Source: JBIOJM01 sp044450785 (GTDB taxonomy: Bacteria; Planctomycetota; Planctomycetia; Isosphaerales; Isosphaeraceae). Taken from it: a stretch of DNA of 10,618 bases. The stretch lies in NCBI GenBank assembly GCA_044450785.1, contig JBIOJM010000351.1, forward strand, positions 1 through 10,618, given 5' to 3'. The notes under the pieces were generated by a model that did no database searches, had not been told where the DNA came from, and saw only the letters and a program-made list of their open reading frames with translations. The position numbers were made by a program, and so were the translations under genes. Below, in pieces: positions 1-6,723 of this stretch (position 1 is its first letter; the number at the start of each line of letters is the position of its first letter).

Positions 1-197
1 GCGCTGGGCGCGGGTCTCCTGACCCCCCCGATGCGCTGGGCGCGGGTCTCCTGACCCCGACCCCTGCGCTGGGCACGGGTCTCCTGACCCCGACCCCTGC
101 GCTGGGCGCGGGTCTCCTGACCCCGACCCCTGCGCTGGGCGCGGGTCTCCTGACCCCGATCCCTGCGCTGGGCGCGGGTCTCCTGACCCCGACCTCC
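1..197 (+). repeat. Six-copy 33-bp tandem repeat array
   Basis: Six head-to-tail units start at 1, 33, 66, 99, 132 and 165. The first is 32 bp and the others 33 bp. Each begins GCGCTGGGC, continues with CGGGTCTCCTGACCCC and ends in a slightly variable C-rich tail (GACCCCT, GATCCCT or GACCTCC). Unit 3 has an A for G in GGGCACGGG. Every unit contains the perfect small stem-loop GGGTC-TCCT-GACCC. The array begins at the first base of the window, so it may extend upstream. It lies 170 bp downstream of the stop of the large Ig-repeat gene, which is transcribed toward it. I see no reading frame using the 33-bp period. Function is unknown; an intergenic interspersed repeat family is the likeliest class. 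Confidence 0.93.
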
Positions 198-215
198 GAG
201 CGACCGAAGGTCTCC
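169..215 (+). repeat. Left copy of 47-bp flanking inverted repeat
   Basis: This element is made of the last array unit (23 bp from TGGGCGCGGG to GACCCCG), a 9-bp variable spacer and the 15-bp box CGACCGAAGGTCTCC. The same arrangement, with the same 9-bp spacing, occurs on the opposite strand at 10572-10618. The two constant parts match 38 of 38, and the spacer matches at about 5 of 9 positions. The 15-bp box contains a second mini-hairpin, GACC-GAA-GGTC. Confidence 0.9.
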
Positions 216-367
216 CTTTCTCTTTGCGGTGAATCAGGGGTCTCGGTGTCATCTCTTGGCGTGAAGTTCAGCGAGGAACCTCGATTTCCACTTATGGTGC
301 AAAGGAAGTCACCATGACTCCGGCCCTGAACACGTGAGACACTGCGCTGTTTTTCCCGCTTCCGAGC
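216..367. other. Gene-free 3' flank of the cluster, two short dyads
   Basis: This is the rest of the gene-free left end, between the repeat array and the stop of the Ig-repeat gene. It holds a short palindrome, CGAGG-AA-CCTCG (272-283), and a 6-bp inverted repeat, ATGGTG/CACCAT, with a 10-nt loop (294-315). Neither is followed by a U-run when read on the minus strand, so no confident intrinsic terminator for the upstream gene is visible. The array further left, with its repeated hairpins, may be the effective 3' end. No supported ORF or RNA gene was seen here. Confidence 0.5.
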
Positions 368-3300
368 TCAACCGGGCGTGATGCCCCTCGCCTTCGCCAC
401 GATCGTCAACACCGTATCGCTCGTGTCCAGCAGGACACCCGCTTCGCTGCTGACCCCGTTCGGGGGCGCGGCGATAACCTGGATCTGGCCTCCCTTGGTG
501 AACGGCTGTTTGCCCTTGATGGTCAAAGTGACGGAGTTGGTCGACTGGTTATAGGCCGCGGTGAAGTTGACCGGTTTGAGCACGGTCATCCTCTTCTTCT
601 TGACGCGCTTGGTGACCGCCGAATCCACCTGGTAATTGGCGGCGAGACCGGCGGTCGACGGATCCATCGCCGTACTGTAATCGAGCGCAAATCCGACGAG
701 TACCGGCTTGCCCACTGGCTTGCCTTTCTTGTTGGTCTTCCGCGCCGTGATAACCTGCTCGAGCCTGATCGTCGGTGCGGGCGCGGTCACGGCGATGGGG
801 GACATCGGCGCTGAGGACAGGCTGCCGCTTCGGAAGTTGAGCGAGAAGGTCTCGGCCCTGTTGTCAGCCAGGTTCGTGAACGTGGCCACGCCGCCCGACA
901 CCGTCACGGTGGTCGTCCCCTGGAGAGGGCCGGTGCCGCTCGCGAGCGACGCCGTCACCACCGTGCTGTTGTCCCCTGTCTCCAGGTTGCCGAACTGGTC
1001 CTCTTCGTAAACCACCGGCTGTGCAGGAAAGGGCTGACCGGGCGTCGCCGTCGATGACGGCTGGGTGTGGATCACCAGCTTACTCGCCGTCGCCGGGCTG
1101 ACGACGATGCTTGACGATGGTCCCGCCGCCAGGCCAGCGCCGGTGAAGTTGAGCCCGATCGTCTCGGCCTTGTTGTCGGCCAAGTTCGCGAATGTGGCCA
1201 CGCCGCCCGATACGGTGACGGTGGTCGTCCCCTCGAGCGGGCCGGTGCCGCTCTCCAGAGTCGCCGTCACCACCGTGCTGTTGTCCCCCGTCTCCAGGTT
1301 GCCGAACTGGTCCTCTTCATAAACCAACGGCTGGGCCCCGAACGGCATGCCGGCATTCGCCATCGACGACGGCTGAGTGTGGATCACCAGCTTACTCGCC
1401 GTCGCCGGGCTGACGACCATCGTGTTCGAGGTCGCGTTGGTGAGGCTGCCGCTGGTGAAGTTGAGCGAGATGGTCTCGGCCTTGTTGTCGGCCAGGTTCG
1501 TGAACGTGGCCACTCCGCCCGACACCGCGACGGTGGTCGTCCCCAGAAGTGGGCCGGCGCCGCTTTCGAGCGTCGCGGTCACCACCGTGCTGTTGTCCGC
1601 CGTCTCCAGGTTGCCGAACGGGTCCTCTTCATAAACCAACGCCTGGGTTCCGAACGCGACTCCCGCCGTCGCCGTCGCTGACGGGCTGGTATGGATCACC
1701 AGCTTGCTCGCCGTCGCCGGGCTGATCGTGAAGCTGTTGCATGCGCCGGTGGGCGTCAGGGTCCCATCGGTCGCCGCCAGCGTGTAGCTGCCCGGCACAT
1801 CGATCTTCAAGTTGCCAAACGTCGCCAAGCCGCTCGACGCCGCTGCTACTGCGGTGCTCGAGCCGCCCTCGAAGGTTCCGCTGCTGAGTGTCAGGGTCAC
1901 GGTCGAGCCGTCGCCGCTAACCACATTGTTGAACGCGTCCTCGACCGCGACGGTTACCGCCGGCGTGATGGCCGCACCCGCGGCGGTGCTCGCCGGCTGC
2001 TGCCCGAAGACGACCTTGCTCGCCGCCGCGGGGCTGACCGTGATGCTGGTGGACGGCACCGATGTCAGGCCGCCGCCGGTGAACGTGAGCGTGACGGTCT
2101 CGGCTGTCTCATCGTCGAGGTTGATGAACGCGGCCACGCCGCCCGAGACCGTGGCCGTGGTCCCCTGGAGCACGCCAGAGCTGCTGGTCAGCGTCGCCGC
2201 GATCATGGTGGAATTGTCGCCCGTCTCAAGGTTCCCGAACGGATCCTCCTCGTAGACCACCGGCTGGATTGCGAACGCTTGACCGGCCGTCGCCGTCCCC
2301 GACGGCAGGGTGTGGATCACGAGTTGGCTGGCCTTCGCCGGGCTGACGGCGACGCTTGACGACGGTCCCACAGTCAGAGCCGCGCCGGTGAATGTGAGCG
2401 TGATGGTCTCGGCTGTGTCGTCGGCCAGGTTCTTGAATGTGGCCACACCGCCCTTCACAACGATGGTCGTCGTTCCCAGAAGTGGTCCGGAGCCGCTGTC
2501 CAGCGATGCGGTGATCGTCGTGTTGTTGTCGCCCGTCTCGATGTTGCCGAACTGGTCCTCTTCCTTGATCTCCGGCTGGGTGGCGAACGCCTGCCCCGCC
2601 GTCGCGGTTGCCAACGGCTCTTGAGTAATGACCAACTGGCTAACCGTCGCCGGACTGACGACGATCGAGTCGGTCGGCAACGAGTTCAAGCCGCCGCCGG
2701 TAAACTGAAGCGTGATGGACTCGGCCTTTTCGTCGGCCAGGCCGGCGAACGTCGCCACGCCGCCCGAGACGGTGGCAGGAGTCGTGCCCTGGAGCGGGCC
2801 GGTGCCGCTCTCGAGCGTCGCCGTCAGCACCGTGCTGTTGTCGCCCGTCTCCAGGTTGCCGAACCGGTCCTCTTCATTGATCACCGGTTGGGTGGCGAAC
2901 GCCTGCCCGGCCGTCGCTGTCGACGACGGCTGGGTTTGGATCACCAGCTTGCTGGCCGTCGACGGGCTGACGACGATGTTGGTGGCGGTGGCATTGGTGA
3001 GGCTGCCGAGGCTGAAGCCGAGCGAGATGGTCTCGGCCCTGTTGTCGGCCAGGTTTGTGAACGTGGCCACGCCTCCCGACACGATCACGGTGGTCGTCCC
3101 CCGGAGTGGGCCGGTGCCGGTCTCGAGCGTCGCCGTCACAACCTTGCTGTTGTCCCCCGTCTCCAGGTTCCCGAACTGGTCCTCTTCATAGATCACCGGT
3201 TGGGTAGAGATCGCCTGCCCTGCTGTTGCTGTCGATGAGGGCTGGGTGTGGATCACCAACTGGCTGGCTGCCGCCGGGCTGACGACGATGCTCGCGGAAG

Positions 3301-4930
3301 TCGCGTTGGTCAGGCTGCCGCTGGTGAAGTTGAGCGAGATGGTCTCGGCCTTGTTGTCGGCCAGGTTCGTGAACGTGGCCACGCCGCCCGAGACGGTGAC
3401 GGAGGTCGTCCCCTGAAGCGGGCCGGCGCCGCTCTCGAGCGACGCCAGCACGGCCGTGCTGTTGTCGCTCGTCTCCAGGTTGCCGAACGGGTCCTCTTCA
3501 TCAATCACGGGCTGGACCCCAAACGCCTGCCCGGCCGTTGCCGTCGATGAGGGCTGGGTGTGGATCATTAACTGCGAGGCCCCGGCGGGGGACACGGTGA
3601 TCGCGCTGGTGGTCGCCGTGGTGACGCCGCTGCTGGAGACCTGGAGCGTGTAGCCGGCGGCGGCCTTGTTCAGCGTCAGTCCGGAGAACGCGGCCACGCC
3701 GTTAGACGCGGACACCGAGAGCGTGCCGCCGAGCGTCGCGCCGCCGGGGTTATTCTCCAGGGCCACCGTCACCGTGCCGTTGAAGGAGGAGTCGAGGTTG
3801 CCCGAGCTGTCCTCGGCTTCAACCGTCAGGCCGAATGGGCTGCCCGCGGTGACGCTGGCCGGTGGCTGCTGCGTCACCACGAAGTGCGTGGTGCTTAGGG
3901 TGTCGACGCCGATCGAGTTGGTCCCGGGATCAGTGAACCAGAGGTTGCCGTCGGGGCCGGACGTAATGAAGGCGGGCGAACTATTGGCATAAGGGACAGC
4001 GTATTCGGTGATCGCGTCGGTCGTCGGGTTGATCTCACCGATACCGGCTGTGACGTTCTCGGTGAACCAGAGGTTGCCGTCGGGGCCTGCCGTGATCCCC
4101 CAGGAAGGGTGATTGGCGGGAATGGTGAACTCGGTGACGGCGCCCGTCGTTGAATTGACCTCACCGATCTCGCCGTCTCCATCGCCGATCCAGAGGTTGC
4201 CGTCGGGGCCGGCCGCGATCCCAATGCCACCGTGACCGGCTGGCATGGGGAACTCGCTGATGGCGTGGGTTGTCGGATTGATCTCGCCGATATTCTTAGG
4301 GGCAGAAAGCTCCGTAAACCAGAGGTTACCGTTGGGGCCTGTCGTGATGAACCATGGTTCCACACCCGCGGTGGGCACGGGGAACTCGCTGATGGCGTGC
4401 GTCGTCGGATTGATCTGTCCGATCTTGTTGGCGCCAAGCTCGGTGAACCAGACATTGCCATCGGGGCCCGCCGTGACCCCGAACGGCCTGGAATTGGCTG
4501 TGGGGATGGCGAACTTCGTGATCGCGTCGGTCGTCGGATTGATCACCCCAATCTCGTTGTTTCCTTGGTCGGTAAACCAAAGGTCACCGTCCGCGCCCGC
4601 CGTGATGTCTACATCGTCTGCGGGAGCGGGACCGGAATCGGGGAACTCGGTCATGGCGTGGGTACCCGGATTGATCATTCCGATGTAGCCGCTTCCCATC
4701 GTGAACCAAAGGTTGCCGTCGGGGCCCGCCGTGATCCCGGTAGGGCCAGAGCCGCCGTTGGCGGGAAGGGGGAACTCGGTGATGGACAGCAGGCAACGCT
4801 CCTCCAGCCCTTCGAGCCGGAGCCGCACTCGCGTTCGTGGGGAAGGACGCCCGTTGCGGCGTCCAACCCCTCCGAACAGTGCGATCCCCATGCAGGCGAG
4901 GCGTCTGTGAATGGCGAGTGGAGTCAACAT
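368..4930 (-). CDS. Vgb-like beta-propeller protein with ten Ig-like repeats
   Basis: This encodes a 1520-residue, probably exported surface or matrix protein. Residues 39-49 carry the planctomycete motif LEGLEERCLLS. Residues about 50-345 form seven blades with the pattern ITEF-P-(14 to 16 residues)-GPDGNLWFT-(8 residues)-IG-INPTT, as in the virginiamycin B lyase (Vgb) propeller. Residues 347-1385 are ten Ig-like domains of 103-104 residues, each starting ASKLVIHTQP and containing YEEDQFGNLETGDNST. Residues 1386-1520 form a Lys-rich C-terminal domain whose segment DYSTAMDPSTAGLAANYQV resembles SbsA-type Ig-like domains. The two His positions essential in Vgb (PH before I-T) are Thr, Val, Phe, Trp, Ile or Ala in all seven blades, so lyase activity is unlikely. 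The start is ATG at 4930, with a weak GTGAG upstream; an in-frame GTG four codons earlier has no close ribosome binding site. No classical signal peptide, dockerin or LPXTG is seen. It lies 51 bp after the delta-60 gene, so co-transcription is likely. The biological role is unknown. Confidence 0.88.
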   Translation of the reverse strand: MLTPLAIHRRLACMGIALFGGVGRRNGRPSPRTRVRLRLEGLEERCLLSITEFPLPANGGSGPTGITAGPDGNLWFTMGSGYIGMINPGTHAMTEFPDSGPAPADDVDITAGADGDLWFTDQGNNEIGVINPTTDAITKFAIPTANSRPFGVTAGPDGNVWFTELGANKIGQINPTTHAISEFPVPTAGVEPWFITTGPNGNLWFTELSAPKNIGEINPTTHAISEFPMPAGHGGIGIAAGPDGNLWIGDGDGEIGEVNSTTGAVTEFTIPANHPSWGITAGPDGNLWFTENVTAGIGEINPTTDAITEYAVPYANSSPAFITSGPDGNLWFTDPGTNSIGVDTLSTTHFVVTQQPPASVTAGSPFGLTVEAEDSSGNLDSSFNGTVTVALENNPGGATLGGTLSVSASNGVAAFSGLTLNKAAAGYTLQVSSSGVTTATTSAITVSPAGASQLMIHTQPSSTATAGQAFGVQPVIDEEDPFGNLETSDNSTAVLASLESGAGPLQGTTSVTVSGGVATFTNLADNKAETISLNFTSGSLTNATSASIVVSPAAASQLVIHTQPSSTATAGQAISTQPVIYEEDQFGNLETGDNSKVVTATLETGTGPLRGTTTVIVSGGVATFTNLADNRAETISLGFSLGSLTNATATNIVVSPSTASKLVIQTQPSSTATAGQAFATQPVINEEDRFGNLETGDNSTVLTATLESGTGPLQGTTPATVSGGVATFAGLADEKAESITLQFTGGGLNSLPTDSIVVSPATVSQLVITQEPLATATAGQAFATQPEIKEEDQFGNIETGDNNTTITASLDSGSGPLLGTTTIVVKGGVATFKNLADDTAETITLTFTGAALTVGPSSSVAVSPAKASQLVIHTLPSGTATAGQAFAIQPVVYEEDPFGNLETGDNSTMIAATLTSSSGVLQGTTATVSGGVAAFINLDDETAETVTLTFTGGGLTSVPSTSITVSPAAASKVVFGQQPASTAAGAAITPAVTVAVEDAFNNVVSGDGSTVTLTLSSGTFEGGSSTAVAAASSGLATFGNLKIDVPGSYTLAATDGTLTPTGACNSFTISPATASKLVIHTSPSATATAGVAFGTQALVYEEDPFGNLETADNSTVVTATLESGAGPLLGTTTVAVSGGVATFTNLADNKAETISLNFTSGSLTNATSNTMVVSPATASKLVIHTQPSSMANAGMPFGAQPLVYEEDQFGNLETGDNSTVVTATLESGTGPLEGTTTVTVSGGVATFANLADNKAETIGLNFTGAGLAAGPSSSIVVSPATASKLVIHTQPSSTATPGQPFPAQPVVYEEDQFGNLETGDNSTVVTASLASGTGPLQGTTTVTVSGGVATFTNLADNRAETFSLNFRSGSLSSAPMSPIAVTAPAPTIRLEQVITARKTNKKGKPVGKPVLVGFALDYSTAMDPSTAGLAANYQVDSAVTKRVKKKRMTVLKPVNFTAAYNQSTNSVTLTIKGKQPFTKGGQIQVIAAPPNGVSSEAGVLLDTSDTVLTIVAKARGITPG
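776..3892 (-). repeat. Ten in-frame 312-bp coding repeats (Ig-like modules)
   Basis: These are tandem coding repeats inside the large propeller/Ig gene. In translation order the units begin at 3892, 3580, 3268, 2956, 2644, 2332, 2023, 1711, 1399 and 1087. Nine are exactly 312 bp; the one beginning at 2332 is 309 bp and so lacks one codon. Units 1 (3581-3892) and 7 (1712-2023) are clearly diverged from the rest and lack the EED-FGNLETGDN signature. The other eight are closely similar in protein and largely in DNA. This periodicity also explains the regularly spaced plus-strand reading frames opposite the region. Confidence 0.92.
3893..4783 (-). repeat. Seven coding repeats forming the Vgb-like propeller
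   Basis: Seven degenerate repeats of about 41-44 codons each encode one propeller blade, with core GPDGNLWFT followed by IG-INPTT. Seven blades is the full count of a Vgb-type propeller, so the domain looks complete. Blade 5 is the most degenerate, with LWIGDGDGEIG replacing LWFTE-x-x-x-x-IG. Confidence 0.85.
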
Positions 4931-4981
4931 CGTTGGTCTCACGTGGTTGTCGCGGTGTCGTCTCTCTCAGAGAATTGTGGA
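4931..4981 (-). promoter_or_regulatory. 51-bp intergenic spacer with small dyad
   Basis: This is the short gap between the delta-60 gene stop and the ATG of the Ig-repeat gene. It contains the dyad TCTCT-C-AGAGA (4963-4973). There is no strong Shine-Dalgarno; the best candidate is GTGAG (4938-4942), 7 nt before the ATG. No convincing -35/-10 pair was found, which fits read-through from the upstream gene. Confidence 0.35.
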
Positions 4982-6544
4982 TCAGTGTGTCCCTCGGCGC
5001 TTTGACAGCAGGTGCAAAGCGTCCACGAGGTCGGGGCTGTCCAGGACAAGCGGGGCGAGCGCCAGGCTGGACGGACCATTTGCGGGGGCCACGGGCGAGG
5101 CGGCCATTGCCGCCGTGGGAGAGGCCGTGGTGTTCGCTGTCGTCATGGCCGTGTTCGTCGTGATGTCGTTCAGGAACCGGGCCATGCCGGGTTCACCGAG
5201 GGACGGTGAGACGCTAACTTCTCCTGTGACTGTGATCTTGCCATCCGGGCCAAGGGCTATGGCGAGAGCCCCGGCGCCGTAATTGCTGAACGTCGCGGCG
5301 GCCTCTCCGCCGCTACCGAAGGCGGTGTCGAGCGACGACCCATCGGCCAGGACCCGATCGACCGTGAACGCTTTGGTCCCACCCGCGGGCGTGCCGCCGG
5401 CGAGGAGGATCTTGTCGTCGGGCTGCACGGTCAAGGCGAGAGCCACGGCGTCAGTGGGTAGGATGAAGTAGCCGCCGGAGCCGAACGTGGTGTCGAGCGT
5501 GCCATTGGCGTTGAGACGGCAGACGCCGCCGACCGGGTTGTCAAAGTTCGCGCACACCACGATCTGACCCGTGGATTGCACCCCGACTCCGAAGGCCCAG
5601 GTCTCGCTCGGGCTGGGCGGGTTGAGGAGGACTTCGCCGTTGTTTCCGAACGTCGCGTCCGGGAATCCTGCCGCCGTGAATCGCACCACCGCGGGGTACT
5701 GAATACCCGCCGCGGTGTCTCCACCCACGAGCAGGATGTTGCCTGATCCATCCAGGGCCATCTCGTTCGCATCCAGTAGCAGGGCCTGGCCCGTCGACGT
5801 CGTGACGTACCCCTGGCCGTTGGGGCCAAAGGTCGTGTCGATCGTCCCGTTGGCGTTCCAGCGGGCGGCCAGGAACCCTGTCTGGTTCATGGTCGAGCCG
5901 CCCACGACGATCTGGCGGGTGGACAGAATCGCCAGCCCGCAGGCGGCGATGTTCCCCTTCGCGGGGATATCCAGGATGGCCTCTCCTGACCCATTGAAGG
6001 TCGTGTCCAGGGAGCCGTTGGGGTTCAGGCGGAGGACCAGCAAGTCCTGTCGCGTCACCGCGTGCTTGCCGACGCCGTAGGTGACTTCCGTCCCGCCCGC
6101 GATCACGATCTTCCCGTCCCCTTGCGCCTGGACAACGGGCGCCGTCGACCCAGCCGTAACCGGGATGTCGACCTCGCCGCCGCTCCCAAACGTCGAGTCG
6201 AGAGTGCCGTTCGGGTTGTAACGCGCAACCGCGTAGACGCTTTCGGACCCATGGCGTTGTGCAATTGTCGTTGTCGCGACGACGACCGTCTTCAAGTAAT
6301 TCGCGCTGTCGTACTGGATGGCCACGGCCATGTGGCCGCCACCCGACGCGGAATTGATCGCGGTGAGCACGGTGCCGGTGCCGTTGAATGTGGGGTCCAG
6401 GGCGCCGGCGGTCATCAGGGCCCGCCCCTCCAGGGGTTCCAGGTTGGGGCGATGGCGATTGAGCCGGGCCAAGGCCACCTTGGGACGGCGGCCGCGAGCG
6501 GACGTGGACGGTACAGGACGTCGAGATTCATGGGGCCACATCAT
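4982..6544 (-). CDS. Delta-60 repeat beta-propeller surface protein
   Basis: This encodes a 520-residue protein, probably exported. Residues 35-44 read LEPLEGRALM, the planctomycete N-terminal motif, after a basic N-terminus with no classical signal peptide. Seven delta-60 repeats follow, each built around N-NGTLDTTFGSGG: their D-x-x-F cores lie near residues 50, 116, 180, 236, 296, 351 and 406, giving a spacing of about 55-65 residues. Each is followed by strands such as QPDDKILLAGG. This pattern is expected to fold as a propeller of about seven blades. Residues 461-500 are an Ala/Thr/Pro-rich linker, ending in a short tail, DLVDALHLLSKRRGTH. The start at 6544 is chosen because GGGAG (6552-6556) lies 7 nt upstream and the LE-x-LE motif then sits near the N-terminus. 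The frame stays open to 7156 but would overlap the kinase gene with unrelated sequence. No enzymatic motif is seen; ligand or partner is unknown. The gene is followed closely by another propeller protein with the same N-terminal motif. Confidence 0.87.
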   Translation of the reverse strand: MMWPHESRRPVPSTSARGRRPKVALARLNRHRPNLEPLEGRALMTAGALDPTFNGTGTVLTAINSASGGGHMAVAIQYDSANYLKTVVVATTTIAQRHGSESVYAVARYNPNGTLDSTFGSGGEVDIPVTAGSTAPVVQAQGDGKIVIAGGTEVTYGVGKHAVTRQDLLVLRLNPNGSLDTTFNGSGEAILDIPAKGNIAACGLAILSTRQIVVGGSTMNQTGFLAARWNANGTIDTTFGPNGQGYVTTSTGQALLLDANEMALDGSGNILLVGGDTAAGIQYPAVVRFTAAGFPDATFGNNGEVLLNPPSPSETWAFGVGVQSTGQIVVCANFDNPVGGVCRLNANGTLDTTFGSGGYFILPTDAVALALTVQPDDKILLAGGTPAGGTKAFTVDRVLADGSSLDTAFGSGGEAAATFSNYGAGALAIALGPDGKITVTGEVSVSPSLGEPGMARFLNDITTNTAMTTANTTASPTAAMAASPVAPANGPSSLALAPLVLDSPDLVDALHLLSKRRGTH

Positions 6545-6551
6545 CGGAAGA

Positions 6552-6556
6552 CTCCC
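6552..6556 (-). promoter_or_regulatory. Ribosome binding site of the delta-60 gene
   Basis: GGGAG on the minus strand ends 7 nt before the first ATG of an ATG-ATG pair at 6544/6541. It supports this start over a start at 6592 (residues MVIPFYR) and over the long upstream extension. Confidence 0.6.
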
Positions 6557-6631
6557 GATCGGGGGTGGTCCGCGGTAGAATGGGATCACCATCGCCCCGG
6601 GCGCGCAGACCGGCCGCCCGGGGGATGCCGG

Positions 6632-6670
6632 GCCAGTGAGCTCTCTGCTTCGCGGCTGGGGCTCACTGGC
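6632..6670. other. Perfect 10-bp inverted repeat between kinase and delta-60 genes
   Basis: GCCAGTGAGC (6632-6641) and GCTCACTGGC (6661-6670) are exact reverse complements separated by 19 nt. The dyad sits 53 bp after the kinase stop and 87 bp before the next start. Read on the minus strand, the direction of the genes, it is followed by GC-rich sequence with no U-run, so it is not a standard intrinsic terminator. Read on plus it is followed by TGTTTCCTTC. It could be an operator, an mRNA processing or stabilising stem-loop, or a partial attenuator. The 179-bp gap it sits in is the only place within the cluster with room for a second promoter. Confidence 0.6.
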
Positions 6671-6723
6671 TGTTTCCTTCAAGAGGAATGTGGTTCGATC
6701 CGAGGAAGGGTTTCGTCCCCGGC

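Noticed and set aside
1..197. CRISPR array
   Set aside because: Units are directly adjacent with no unique spacers, and no cas genes are present.
708..4688. Many plus-strand ORFs of 85-222 codons opposite the Ig-repeat gene
   Set aside because: They recur with the 312-bp period of the minus-strand repeats, lack ribosome binding sites and recognisable domains, and follow from GC-rich codon use on the other strand.
3893..4783. Functional virginiamycin B lyase (streptogramin resistance gene)
   Set aside because: The blade pattern matches, but no blade has the His of the Pro-His-x-Ile motif, and the domain is fused to a long Ig-like stalk.
4931..4942. GTG start at 4942 for the Ig-repeat gene
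   Set aside because: It has no ribosome binding site at a usable distance; the ATG four codons later has a weak but better placed GTGAG.
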